Of a stretch of DNA of 64,000 nt, positions 45,311-55,468 are shown piece by piece; the first letter of the stretch is position 1; each line of letters starts with the position of its first letter. The position numbers were made by a program, and so were the translations under genes. The notes beneath the pieces were generated by a model. It saw only the letters and a program-made list of their open reading frames with translations. It ran no database searches and was not told where the DNA came from. The stretch spans positions 53,553,119 through 53,617,118 of the forward strand of contig CM076192.1 of the NCBI GenBank assembly GCA_038277395.1. Reading direction: 5' to 3'. The DNA is from Dryocosmus kuriphilus (lineage: Eukaryota > Arthropoda > Insecta > Hymenoptera > Cynipidae).

Positions 45311-47515
45311 CATATTGATGTCAAATAGGGGAGTCTGGATTAAGGTACCTTAATTTTGTTTTTTCTTTTTACCTTAACTTTTGTTTAGATATTTATGTAT
45401 TACTATGTTCCTGGTGACCATTTTTAGGTAGAAAATAGTAACACGGGATATTCTAAGAATTCTAACACATTTGGACCTGTTGCTCTTGGTTTAATCACTG
45501 GAAAAGCAACCTACATTGTGTGGCCACCGCCAAGCCGTTGTCTGATCTCATTTTTACCTTCTCATTGAATGCCTCTAAAGGTGATCTCTACATTTTTAAA
45601 GTACATTTTCTTTTTCTTATATTAATTACCATATGACGTAGTATCAATCTGATTGTGCATCTCTTATGTAAAACTTTTCTTTCACGACATTTTTATTTCA
45701 TGGATTTTTTTATCTGACCGATTAAAAAAATAGTCTCGCTTTTAAACTTTTATTATACGACCTATTAGTAAATAATAATGTTATAATATTTAATTTTCAC
45801 ACTTTACATGGTACTGAATTATGGCAAAAGATATCAAGATTTGGACTGATATCGTGTGAGACGGTAGATGATATTTTCAACTACAGACTAAATGCCCTAG
45901 TTCTCATTTGCGGAGATGGTTGGGCTCACATTTATTATAATTCTTGGTCAATGGAGCCTGGCATCCTTACTTGTAAGAATTTAATTTAAGTAATTATTCA
46001 AATTTGCTGATTGAATGGAAATTTACAATTAAAGCAACGTTTGTAAGAACCTTGTTTTAATAATTTGAAGTACAAGTTCTCTCTTTAAAAAATGTTCGAT
46101 CTTAAGACCAATTAACTAAAGTGAAAGAGAAATTGTAATTTAAAATTGTTTTGTGAATTAAAAGGAGCAGGGGTTCTTCTATTTTAAAGGATGGAAAATA
46201 CCCATTTTTATTTTAAAGAAAAGTTACAATTTTGCACAAGTATGCTTTTAAATTCAGTGTTTATGAAATATTTTACTAAATGTTTTTACTATTTTAAAAA
46301 CAGTATTACTAAAGTCGGAAAAAATAGCTAGTCTCAGAATCGCTATATTGTTACCTCGATAATTTTTAAGGAAAGAGACATGAAGTTCGTTAAGTATCTG
46401 AAAAAAACTGACAATACTTTGATTTTATTTTAAAAAATAACTCTGTGGTAATAACGAGTCAGGAATTATTATTATACTGTTCTTATGCATTAAGAAAGCG
46501 AAATGACCAAATATTTAGATATTTAAAACAGCAATGATAGATAAATAGATTGTAAGAGAAAACTAAGAGACTTAGCATGACTGTTAAATAACGCTTCATA
46601 ATTTTGTTTTCGAAGCGAGAATATTATTATTATTTTACCATATTATCGTATTGGTATTTTGCATTATATTTTGAATACAATGTTCAATAAACAAAACTAT
46701 TTCCATGAAACAAAATTTATTTATTCGCAACTTCTTAGAATCGTAAAAAATTTGATTAAAAATCAAAATTTTATACTAAAAAAGAAAAAAAAAGGTTATT
46801 CCTTGGGAGCAGTTCCATGAAGGAAGAAAAGTTTGTTTATCGACGTACGGTAATTTTGAAAGTCTTGTACGGTATTTACGTTGAACAAATCTGGCAACAC
46901 TACGCTGACGCTTGAAGCCTTCCCGTGCGTTCAAGTATCCCATTACGCATGGTGACTCGAAATTTTCATTTCGATGTTCGACACAATTTCTATTCACTTT
47001 CAGGCTACCGTATTTTCCCAGCTTTTTACTCTTCCCATCTATTTTTTAATACCTTTAATTTACACCCTTAATAACTTTCGACTTCCCGATGTTTCACTAA
47101 TTTGGGTTCGGTTCCTTTTCCGATTTGGTTTCACTCCACACTTCACACTGTCCATTGCATTTCAAATCACTCGTAAATAATCGAGGCATAGAAAATTATA
47201 AGTCATATCAATCAGTTCAATCATAACACATTGCAAATATCACAAACATGGCACAGCATAAAATCAAAGATCATATATGTAAAAAAAAAATCAAATCATG
47301 GCACATCTGAAATTCCCTGAATCAATTTCACAGTATATCAAAATCAGAAATGTGGCAATAATAATATGACAATAATAAAATATGGCAACAACATTGCAAT
47401 AATAAAATATGGCGATAATAAAAGGCAGACAGGCAGAAAATATGTGGCATGTGTGAACGGTCAAGAGGTAAATTTAGACTCTTGGAGTGAGAGTAAATTT
47501 GGTGTGTATTGTGCT
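45311..47515. other. Low-repeat AT-rich sequence, no gene assigned
   Basis: No transposon signature and no supported gene. A 73-codon minus frame at 46776-46997 has a basic segment (GFKRQRSVARFVQRKYRTRL) but no recognised family. At 47200-47440 there are loose repeats of CAATAATAAAATATGGC and ATCAAATCATGGCACA. Confidence 0.35.
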
Positions 47516-47517
47516 AA

Positions 47518-47558
47518 GCCGCGGACCCCACCACCCACCTGGTAACGTCTGCGTTACA
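47518..47558 (-). repeat. 41-bp GC-rich dispersed repeat, copy B
   Basis: Matches 32878-32918 (37 of 41). Its minus-strand start TGTAACGCAGACG falls 20 bases after the exon donor of the LRR gene, so it probably marks an insertion in that gene's intron. Confidence 0.75.
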
Positions 47559-47578
47559 GTTTTCATCAAGAAACTTAC

Positions 47579-48699
47579 CAGAAACTTTCTCATTTTCTTG
47601 ATCTAGAACAATTTCGAGAACTATGTTAGACTTTCGAATTTTGCAAGTTTTAATAGCAACTCTCAGTAAAGTTTCCATAATATCCAGACATTCGACAATA
47701 ATTACTCTCAAATTATGAGCTTTTTTTAAAAAATCGTATAAAGTCTGTTCTTCCAGAAAACGACAAAAAGAGACATCTAATATTTCGAAATTATGCATCC
47801 CTTCCAGTGCAGGTCTATCGACAGTCGTATGTATAAAGTAAAAATTATGTATCATCTGCCGAAAAAAAGAATTGTTTATACATAAAAAACATATATTTTC
47901 TCGCCAGATAAACACAATTTTTTCACCTGGGATACACCATATTTCAACGCCGATACTATTTATATCATAAAATACATAAATGAAAACTTTATTTTACTGA
48001 CTTTTGAGAGTTAGGTGGGTAAGTTTTTTACAGGTACTGACAACTACTGTTAGAAAAGTGACAGTAATTTCCACGCTGTGAGTTGCAGTAATAAACAAGC
48101 TTTCCAAATTTTCCAAACGTGAGAAATTTGACAGTGTCCTAGATGAAAGACACTAGAAGTTAGTCAAAATTTTCAAGCTCTTCAAGTTTTCGGCTTCAAA
48201 TGCAAGAGCCTCAAAAACATTCCCCAAAGCGGCCGTGGTAAAAAGATCATGCAATCTAATTTCTTGTAACTTTGTACACTCTGATTTTCTGCAAAAACAA
48301 AAAAAAATTGATGATCTAACAAAGTGTGAAGTATCGTTTACAATTTCCAATATTGCTACCATATTTATATGGTACCATGATTTTTAAAATCTTGTATTTT
48401 ATATAAAAAAGCAAATATTACCGATGAAAGTAAACGACTATTTTTCTTTAGTGAATGAAAAAGATTCAGTCCAAATTCTTCGATTAATATTTTCACACTG
48501 AAGTAGTAAATGTTTTGCAACAACAGGCCAGGCAGCTTCGCATTGGCAATAATCTTCATTCCCACAACAATGACAATTCATGAATATTTTTAGTCCACGG
48601 ACAAACTTTTTCAAATGCCTCAACAGGTAAATTAACATTCGTCAAATATTCTCCACATAATTGTCCAATGCTTGATAAAATGGTGCTGTCTACTATGCC
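47579..48699 (-). pseudogene. Leucine-rich-repeat gene, multi-exon, broken
   Basis: Three minus-strand exons are inferred. Exon i (48699 to about 48422) follows CTCTGCAATATAG and reads STILSSIGQLCGEYLTNVNL, PWTKNIHELSLLWE, then a frame change and NLFHSLKKNSRLLSS before GTAATA. Exon ii (48288-48002) follows TTTTTTTTGTTTTTGCAG with KSECTKLQEIRLHDLF, AENLKSLKILTNF, an in-frame TAG at 48153-48155, then LSNFSRLENLESLFITATHS and CKKLTHLTLK before GTCAGT. Exon iii (47855-47579) follows TTTTCGGCAG with GMHNFEILDVSFCRFLEEQT, KKAHNLRVIIVECL and ends before GTAAGT. The spacing of Leu/Ile/Asn-Leu motifs is that of LRR/F-box-like proteins. The stop and frame change suggest a pseudogene or an assembly error. 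The F-box itself is not seen. Confidence 0.5.
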
Positions 48700-48989
48700 C
48701 TATATTGCAGAGAAACATACACTATATTAATTATATACCCTTATGATTCCAGTTTTAACAAAACCTCATCTTTGGACTAAATGTCACTCACGAATTTTCT
48801 TTCGCTGTCAATCCCATCCTCGCTATTCGGATCTGGATATATTTTCTCTGACCCCAAGTGTCAAAACTCATATCAAGTGTTTTCAAAGATGTCAACACAT
48901 GCTTTCTGCTCAGGTTTCGCCAACTTTTACATACTGAAAGAACAAATGTTAATGTTCATTTATTGTAAGGTTTCACGAATGCTTTAGAT
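48700..48989. other. Sequence upstream of the LRR remnant
   Basis: No exon with recognisable features. Further 5' exons of the LRR gene could lie here or beyond the satellite. Confidence 0.3.
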
Positions 48990-49434
48990 CCATAGAAACT
49001 TCTTGAAATACTTCAACCACTTTTGAATTCCTTTGAAATATTTAAGATAGTTAGAAGTGTGTATAAATATCTTTAAATCCCTTCAAAATGAAACAAATTA
49101 AATATATTCTCTGAAGTTCTCTAGAAATCCGTTGAAATTCTTTAAAATGCCTTAAAATCCTAGAATTGTTTCCAAATTGAAATTTTAAACATCTAGAACT
49201 GAACAATTTCAAAAATGCGGTAAAAATTAAACAATTTTTATAAAGCTTTATAAATTGTGCATTTTAAAATTTATAACTTTCCGTATGGAACATTTGAAAA
49301 CTGAAGACGGTTGAAAACAGATAGCTTCAAGCCTCGAAATTATTTTAGAACTATGCCTTCAAAGCTTTATAATTAAATCAATAGAAATAATTTAATTAAA
49401 ATAATTAATTAATTAATTTAAATCCATTAAAATC

Positions 49435-49449
49435 TTTAACAACTTTATT
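49435..49449. repeat. SINE target duplication, left copy
   Basis: TTTAACAACTTTATT, matched at 49774-49788 by TTTAACAACCTTATT (one difference). Confidence 0.8.
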
Positions 49450-49773
49450 CTTCTTGTATATTAGTTTATACTCCCTCCCTTTTACGGGTTTTGAGAGTCT
49501 TACATACCAATTCCAAACAAATCTTACAACTTCCATCGTCTCACAAAATCGCCCAGTGACCCCTAAAGCAATATGCCCCTCGACATGAAGCATCTTCCCC
49601 GAAATATCACTGGCCTCTTTATGAGGGGACCTACAGTTTAACGTGGGTTCCGAACCACGAGAGCCTCAGTAGAAGTACATAGAAAATTCCATTGGTACTC
49701 GGCTCAAGAATAGAACCCCGGACTTCTTGCTTAGAAGGCCGACGCGCTACCACGTGAGCCACCGAGGCTCTTT
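49450..49773 (-). mobile_element. tRNA-derived SINE
   Basis: On the minus strand the element begins GAGCCTCGGTGGCTCACGTG with a polymerase III A-box-like TGGCTCACGTGG, a tRNA-like middle (GCGTCGGCCTTCTAAGCAAG), and a B-box-like GGGGTTCTATTCTTG. A ~250-bp unrelated body and a 3' end CAAGAAGAATAAAG follow. It is 324 bp with a 15-bp near-perfect target duplication, inserted into satellite block 3. The tRNA head is degenerate and I do not call it a functional tRNA gene; the anticodon region resembles an Arg/UCU-type tRNA only loosely. Confidence 0.8.
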
Positions 49774-50594
49774 TTTAACAACCTTATTAAATCCTCTGAA
49801 ATTCCTTGAAATATTTTTAGTGTCTTCAATTCCCTAGAAATCCCTTGGAATCTTTGAAAATCCTACAAAATTATTTAAACCCCCTTGAAATCCTTAGAAA
49901 TCACTTGAAATATTTTAGTTCGTTTTGGAAACCTTGCAAATCTGTTTAAATCCCATAAAATTAATAATATCCTTGAAAATCTTATAAATTGCTTTATATC
50001 TTGTAAAATTCCTTTAAAATTTTGAACTTTGGATTCATTAAGAATCTTATTTCTTTGAAATCCTTCAAATTTACTTGAAATTTTTTTAATTCCTTAAAAT
50101 TTTGAAAATCTTACGAAATCTTTAAAATCTTGTAAAATTCTTCTAAAATATTTTAAATTTGGAACTTTGAAAACTTTAGAAATTTTTTTAAAACCCTTCG
50201 AATTCCTTTGAAATTTTTTTAATTCACTAAAAACTTTCAAATTCTTAATCCTATGTAATCCCTTGATCTTTTGAAATCCTTTCAAATCCCTTGAATAAAT
50301 TCCTTTAAAATTTTTGAAACTCTATAAAATTCCCTTAAATTTTGTGGTTTTGAAATTCTTGAAAATGTTGAGAAATCTTTAAGTCTTCTAAAATTCCTTG
50401 AAGTTTTGCAATCCTTCAAAATCTCTAGAAATCCCTTAGGATTTTGTTAAAATCTTACAAAATTCTATAAAATCTCTTGAAATATTAAAAAATAATACAA
50501 AATTCTTTAAGATCCCTAAAGCCTTAAATCATGAAAAACCTTATTTCTTTGAAATTCTCCAAATTTTCTTGAAATTTTTTTAACATTATGGTTC

Positions 50595-50690
50595 AAATGC
50601 AATTGTTGTCTTTGACGGATATCGAACGGATGCAGCTAGCAAAAACACGAAGAATGCTGAAAGGCGAAGAGGCTAAAAAATCTTGTGACA
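50595..50690 (+). pseudogene. Short fragment of a TE-associated protein (VVFDGY motif)
   Basis: The plus-strand reading VVFDGYRTDAASKNTKNAER resembles the start of a PIN/FEN-like segment (FDGY ... STK..ER.RR) that I recall from uncharacterised transposon-associated proteins in insects. About 30 codons survive. There is nothing coding on either side. Confidence 0.35.
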
Positions 50691-50845
50691 GAGGGTAAAA
50701 TTAACCTACCTGTCACTTTGATATAACTCTTCCCAGACCTAAAAGTATAGTAAAAGGGGTAATCGAAAATGAGACCCAGAACGGAGGTCCGCACTGCTAT
50801 TCCGGAATACTCAGGCAAATTTAGAATCTTGTTCGTTATATTTTT

Positions 50846-51637
50846 TACATTCTCATCTCAATGAGAAGGTATTAGTTTTATGTGAAAAATGACGTTCGCG
50901 GATTTCATGAAATGTCGACGTTTCATGAGCCCCTGAAATCCGAAAAAAATATGTTTTACGTTGGTGTCTGTCTGTCGTTGTCGTTGTCGTTGTCGTTGCT
51001 GTCGTTGTCGTTGTTGTCGTTGGCGTAGTAGACTGTGAACACGATAACTTTCGAAGGACTAATCGGAATGGGTTGCGCTTTGGTACACTTCTTTAAAGCG
51101 TAAAAAGTAAGGACGAGTTCGTTAACCAGCCACTTTTAACCAACGGTTATGGTTTCATCCATCAAAAACGGTTTTCACAAAATCAAAAAAAAACCATTTT
51201 CCGGCTAAACTATGCGAGATACAGAAAATATGTATATAACCAAAATTGTTTATCTTAAAATGATCTACAAATTTTGTATTAACTATTTTTTGATAAAATG
51301 CACGGTTTTTGCTTTAATCGGGAAAACGTTATTAAAAATTAAAAATTCAAATTTCCCGCCAAAATATGCAAGATAAGAAAGAAATGATTATTAACAACGT
51401 TGTTCATCTCAAAAAGATCTACAAATTTGCTCTCTATCAATTTTTTGCAAAGACGCATAGTTTTTGAGTTATTCGTGAAACATGTTATTGAGTATAAAGA
51501 AATCGACTTTTCAGCAAAACTATGCGAGACACGAGAAAATGTTATAAAACAGAATTGTTCACCTTGGAAAGACCTACAAATTTACTGAAGACTATTTCCT
51601 AATACAACGTATAGTTTATTAATGAAACGTATTATAT
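50846..51637 (+). mobile_element. CG-rich palindromic family, copy 1, left part
   Basis: Starts TACATTCTCATCTCAATGAG, then AAGGTATTAGTTTTATGTGA, GCGGATTTCATGAAATGTCG, a GTCGTT microsatellite (50970-51025) and GAACACGATAACTTTCGA. Tandem ~145-bp units follow, each with GATCTACAAATTT, AAAATGCACGGTTTTTG, TTCCCGCCAAAATATGCAAG. The RTE-like LINE splits the copy; it resumes at 55266-55468. Confidence 0.8.
51623..51637. repeat. Target duplication of the RTE-like LINE, left copy
   Basis: TGAAACGTATTATAT, identical to 55251-55265. Confidence 0.95.
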
Positions 51638-51657
51638 TATTATCATTATTATTATTA

Positions 51658-54639
51658 TTACGTAGCTTTGCGAACTCGGAAGTTCATTGCCTCAGCTACC
51701 CAGAACCGCCACGCATCTCTATCCTGTGCATCTTCCAACCAGTTTAAATAATCATGTCCTAGCTCTTTTAGATCATCCCTTACGTTTTTCTCCCATCTGT
51801 TTCTCGGTCTGCCTAGAGGTCTCTTACTAATCGGTTTCCCTCTCAAAACTTGCGCCACTGTTCTTTCGTTGCCCATTCTTGCAGCATGTCCCGCCCAGCT
51901 TAATTTCCGCGCTTTCATTACTCTATTAATATGTTTACTGACCCGTAGAGTGCATGCAGCTCATCATTATGCAGTTTTCCCATTCACCAGTCTCTTCGTC
52001 CCTTTTGGGACCATAGATTTTTCGAAGTACTTTATTTTCGAATACTCTAAACCTGTTCTCCTCTCCTTTCGTCAGCGCCCACGTTTCGCACCCGTACATG
52101 ACGACCGGCATTATTATCGTTTTGTAAGTTCTTACTTTGATGTTTCTAGATAGCGATCGCGATTTTAGTAATGTATTTGTTGCATAGTAGCACCCATTGC
52201 CAGCGTGCAGCCGCCTGTTGATTTCCGCTTTAATGTTATTGTCGCTAGTTATAATAGTCCCGAGATATTTAAACTCATTAATTCTGTCAAATTTCATATT
52301 TCCGGCCATTAGATCCCCCTCTTCATTGCTTTGTTCTGATCTGTCGACGATAAAATATTTTGTCTTCGATTCGCTAACTTCTAAACCTATTTCCTTGGCT
52401 TTTGTGATCAAGATTTCCGCATTTTTAGCTACGTTTCTTTATCATCCCCGAGTAAGTCGAGATCATCCGCATATCCCAGAATTTGTATTATCCCATTGAG
52501 GGTAGCACCGGACGGATTCGTTTGTACTTCTCTGACCACGTATTCTAAAACTAAGTTGAAAAGGATGCACGAAAGCGCATCGCCCTGTTTCAGGCCATCG
52601 CGGATCAAAAACTCTTCAGATAAACTTCCGTTTACGCGTATCCTACCCCTACTGCCGCTTAAGCAAACTTCAATAAGTCTAACCAATTTCCTTGGTACGC
52701 CCAAGAACTCCAGAATCCAGTACATTCGTGCGCGTATAATAGAGTCGTAAGCTTTTTTGAAGTCGATAAAAAGCTGATGTATTGCTTCATTAAATTCCCA
52801 TTTCTTTTCTAACAGTTGTCTAATTGTAAACATTTGATCGCTTGTAGAACGGTTTCGGCGGAATCCACATTGGTAATCCCCAATGATTTCCTCAGCAAAA
52901 GGCGTTAGTCTACTTAAGATTACATTGGTCAGGATCTTATAGCACGAAGGCACAAGTGAAATTCCCCGATAATTGTTACAGTTCGTTTTATCGCCTTTTT
53001 TAAAAATGGGTATAATGATAGAGGTATTCCATTCCTCCGGCATGCGTTCTGTTTTCCAGATTGCGCGTATTAATTTACAAATTTGGCTTGTGAGGCGAGG
53101 GCCCCCATTTTTTATCAGTTCTGACGGTAGGTCGTCAATGCCCGCGGCTTTGTTATTTTTCAACTTCTTTATGGCCATTTCTATTTCTTTATCAGTAGGC
53201 TCATCAATTAGTAGATCAGCAGTGTGGATTTCACCGAGATTAACTTCAACGGGGGCTTCGCGTACGTTCAATAGCTTATCAAAATAGTTTTTCCATAAAT
53301 TTAGTCTTTCTGTTGAATTAGCTACTAGATTGCCATTTTCGTCCCTCATTACTTCCGTTCTACTTTGAAAGCCTTTTCTTATAGAATTGATTCCCCTGTA
53401 CATCTCACGCGGGTTATTTTGCTTATTATGCGTGTCTATTGCTAGTATTTTATTCTTCTCCCACTCCCTTTTCTTGGATCTGTAAAACCTATTTGTACTT
53501 TTACTAATCTCGAGATACTTCTTATGTGTTTGATCGCACTTATTTTGTAAACTAATTTCTTTCGCCTTTGTTCGCTTTTCAAACCATAGTTTGCACTCTT
53601 CGTCGAACCACGGTTTGCTTTTGTTTACTTTCTTTAAACCTATAGTACTTTTCGCGGCTGTCTTTATCGCCTCATTCATATTGCCCCACAGGGTTTCCGG
53701 ATCCTCCTCACAATTATCGCTATCGTCTCCCTGTTTTTGAAGAGCGTTGAAACTATTAGAAATCTTTACTTGATAATTCAATATTTCTGTTGGCATTTTA
53801 AACTTATCTATATCAAAACGTACTGCTGGCGCTGGAGGGCTAGTTTTCTTATTTAACGCCAGTCTAGATCTTAGTTTCACTATCACGAGAAAGTGGTCTG
53901 AATTTAAATCCGCCCCCCTGTACGATCTTACATCGAGAATGTTTGTATGACGTCTTCTGTCAATTAAAACGTGATCAATCTGATTCTGTGTGATACCATC
54001 TGGTGATGTCCAGGTGGCCTTATGTATATTTTTATGCTTGAAATATGTGCTTTTAACAACGAGGTTCTTTGAAGCAGCAAAGTTTATTACTCTAGTCCCA
54101 TTATCATTACTGACGTCATGCAAGCTTTCTGACCCTATTGTAGGCCTATACATCGGTTCTTTTCCAATTTTCGCATTGAAGTCTCCCAATACTATTTTTG
54201 CGTCAAACTTCGAGAACTTGTCAAAAACTTGTTCGATTGTTTCGTAAAAAAGATCTTTAGTATCTTCGTCTTTGTCCTCGGTAGGGCAGTGCACGTTAAT
54301 TAGCACCTGTTTGCAGAAATTACCCTTTAGTACAATATATGATAACCGGTCGTTAATGAATTGCATATCGATAATCGCTTGCGAAATTCGTTTATTAATA
54401 AGAAACCCGGTCCCCAGTTTGCGCCCTTTAGCTCCCCCATAGTGAAAAGTGTAGTTCTCCTTGGAGATAGATTCATACTCGCCAGGCCAGCAGGTTTCTT
54501 GAAGTGCTATTATATCAATGTCGTATCTCTTTGCTATCTCATTGAATTCGCTAAATCCGCCAGTATTTAGACTACGCGCGTTCAGAGTTCCCGTCTTGAG
54601 ATATTTTATTGTAGTTGTTCGTTTTTGGAAGTTAGCCAT
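51658..54639 (-). pseudogene. RTE-like polyprotein: APE endonuclease + reverse transcriptase, frameshifted
   Basis: ATG 54639 starts MANFQKRTTTIKYLKTGTLN. The endonuclease has TLNARSL, IIALQETCW, VLGDFNAKIGKEP, DHVLIDRRRH and LNSDHFLV. The reverse transcriptase has AAGIDDLPSELIKNGG, NNYRGISLVPSCYKIL, CGFRRNRSTSDQMF, FIDFKKAYDSI, DGLKQGDALSCILFN and GYADDLDLLG (YADD near 52462-52473). The frame is lost at 52429, just after the catalytic box. It continues at 52411-51935 (thumb region with FKYLGTIITSD, YGCETWALTKGEE) and after further indels near 51940-51990 at 51918-51658 (LSWAGHAARMGNER, RPLGRPRNRWEKNVRDDL). All domains are present but at least three indels make it non-functional as is. Confidence 0.9.
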
Positions 54640-55250
54640 GATAGTTTTAAGAAAGTCCGCACGTTAGGGATCCTGTTCCGATCGCAGGTGAGTCCGCCGT
54701 CCCAGGAGTGATAACCCCCATACCTCCCTAGGTCTAAGTATGAGAGAGCTTTCCGACTTTGACAAGGACCGTGTCAACTTGTCAGGCACATTAAGGTTTC
54801 ATCCTCGTATCCTAACGTCTCCCTGCAAGGCAGTGCGCCACACTGGCATCAATACCACGTTGACCCTACAGGCGAATCATTTCCACACATCCCTTGCTGG
54901 CAGTGTCATCGCTGTGGTGTCCAATGGGGCAGCAGGATTTTCCCCTTACAAGATTTTTAGTTTTGGTTCGGGTAGTGTTTCTAGGTGGATACACTCTGAG
55001 CCTCGGCCTGGTAGAACCCACCTATTGCGTATGGACGCGAAAGGGTGAATCCCCCCAAACCATGGCCGTCGTTTACCTATTTTTTACCAATGTGGGTTCA
55101 CCACACCCACGACTGGTTCCTATCGGCTGTCCGCGACTGCTTATTCTTGTATTCACAGTTAACCTCGGAAGCTGTTCAACCTCAGGGGCCGTTCCTCTAT
55201 CCGCAACCTGAGGACGCGCTGCGTAGTGGTGATAGGGACCCACCAAGCAG
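54640..55250 (-). other. 5' leader of the RTE-like LINE
   Basis: GC-richer DNA upstream of the RTE ORF. Frames on the plus strand (54740-55446) are antisense by-products. Confidence 0.6.
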
Positions 55251-55265
55251 TGAAACGTATTATAT

Positions 55266-55468
55266 AGTGGTTTTAATCAAAAAATACATTTATTGTACAG
55301 GTAATAAAAAGTTATTAAAGTTATTGAAAAATCTGCCCGATACTCAGGCGCATTCTCATCACGTTTTTCGCGCTCACCAATCAATAAAAGTATATCCAAA
55401 ACGTGAATTTTTTTTTAATTTAAAATTTTTTACATTGTTTGGCTGAAAAATGCCATTTTTATTATTAT
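55266..55468 (+). mobile_element. Remainder of CG-rich family copy 1 after the LINE
   Basis: Continues from the target duplication and includes GCGCATTCTCATCACGTTTT and CGCGCTC. It ends where copy 2 begins. Confidence 0.55.

Larger units (their letters stand above)
48990..50590 (+). repeat. Degenerate TTGAAATCC-type satellite, block 3
   Basis: Same loose unit as 18989-20348 and 25772-26690 (CTTGAAATCC, TTTGAAATTTTTT, AAAATTCCTTTAAAAT), interrupted by the SINE. Open frames within it are repeat by-products. Confidence 0.8.
51638..55250 (-). mobile_element. RTE-like LINE, full length but frameshifted
   Basis: Bounded by an exact 15-bp duplication, 3613 bp. The 3' end (left) is a TAA-type microsatellite (plus-strand ATT repeats at 51638-51660). 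The 5' leader occupies about 54640-55250 and starts GGTGGGTCCCTATCACCACT after a few bases. One long ORF runs on the minus strand. The short trinucleotide tail, single ORF with APE endonuclease and RT, and GRPR-W C-terminal motif are typical of RTE/BovB-like LINEs. Confidence 0.9.

Noticed and set aside
46776..46997. 73-codon minus-strand frame with basic segment
   Set aside because: No family features, no splice or promoter support; kept only as unassigned.
49640..49773. tRNA gene on the minus strand
   Set aside because: A/B boxes are present, but the cloverleaf is degenerate and it is attached to a body with target duplications, so it is a SINE head.
54740..55446. Plus-strand gene over the RTE leader
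   Set aside because: It spans the exact 5' boundary and target duplication of the LINE, so it cannot be an original gene.
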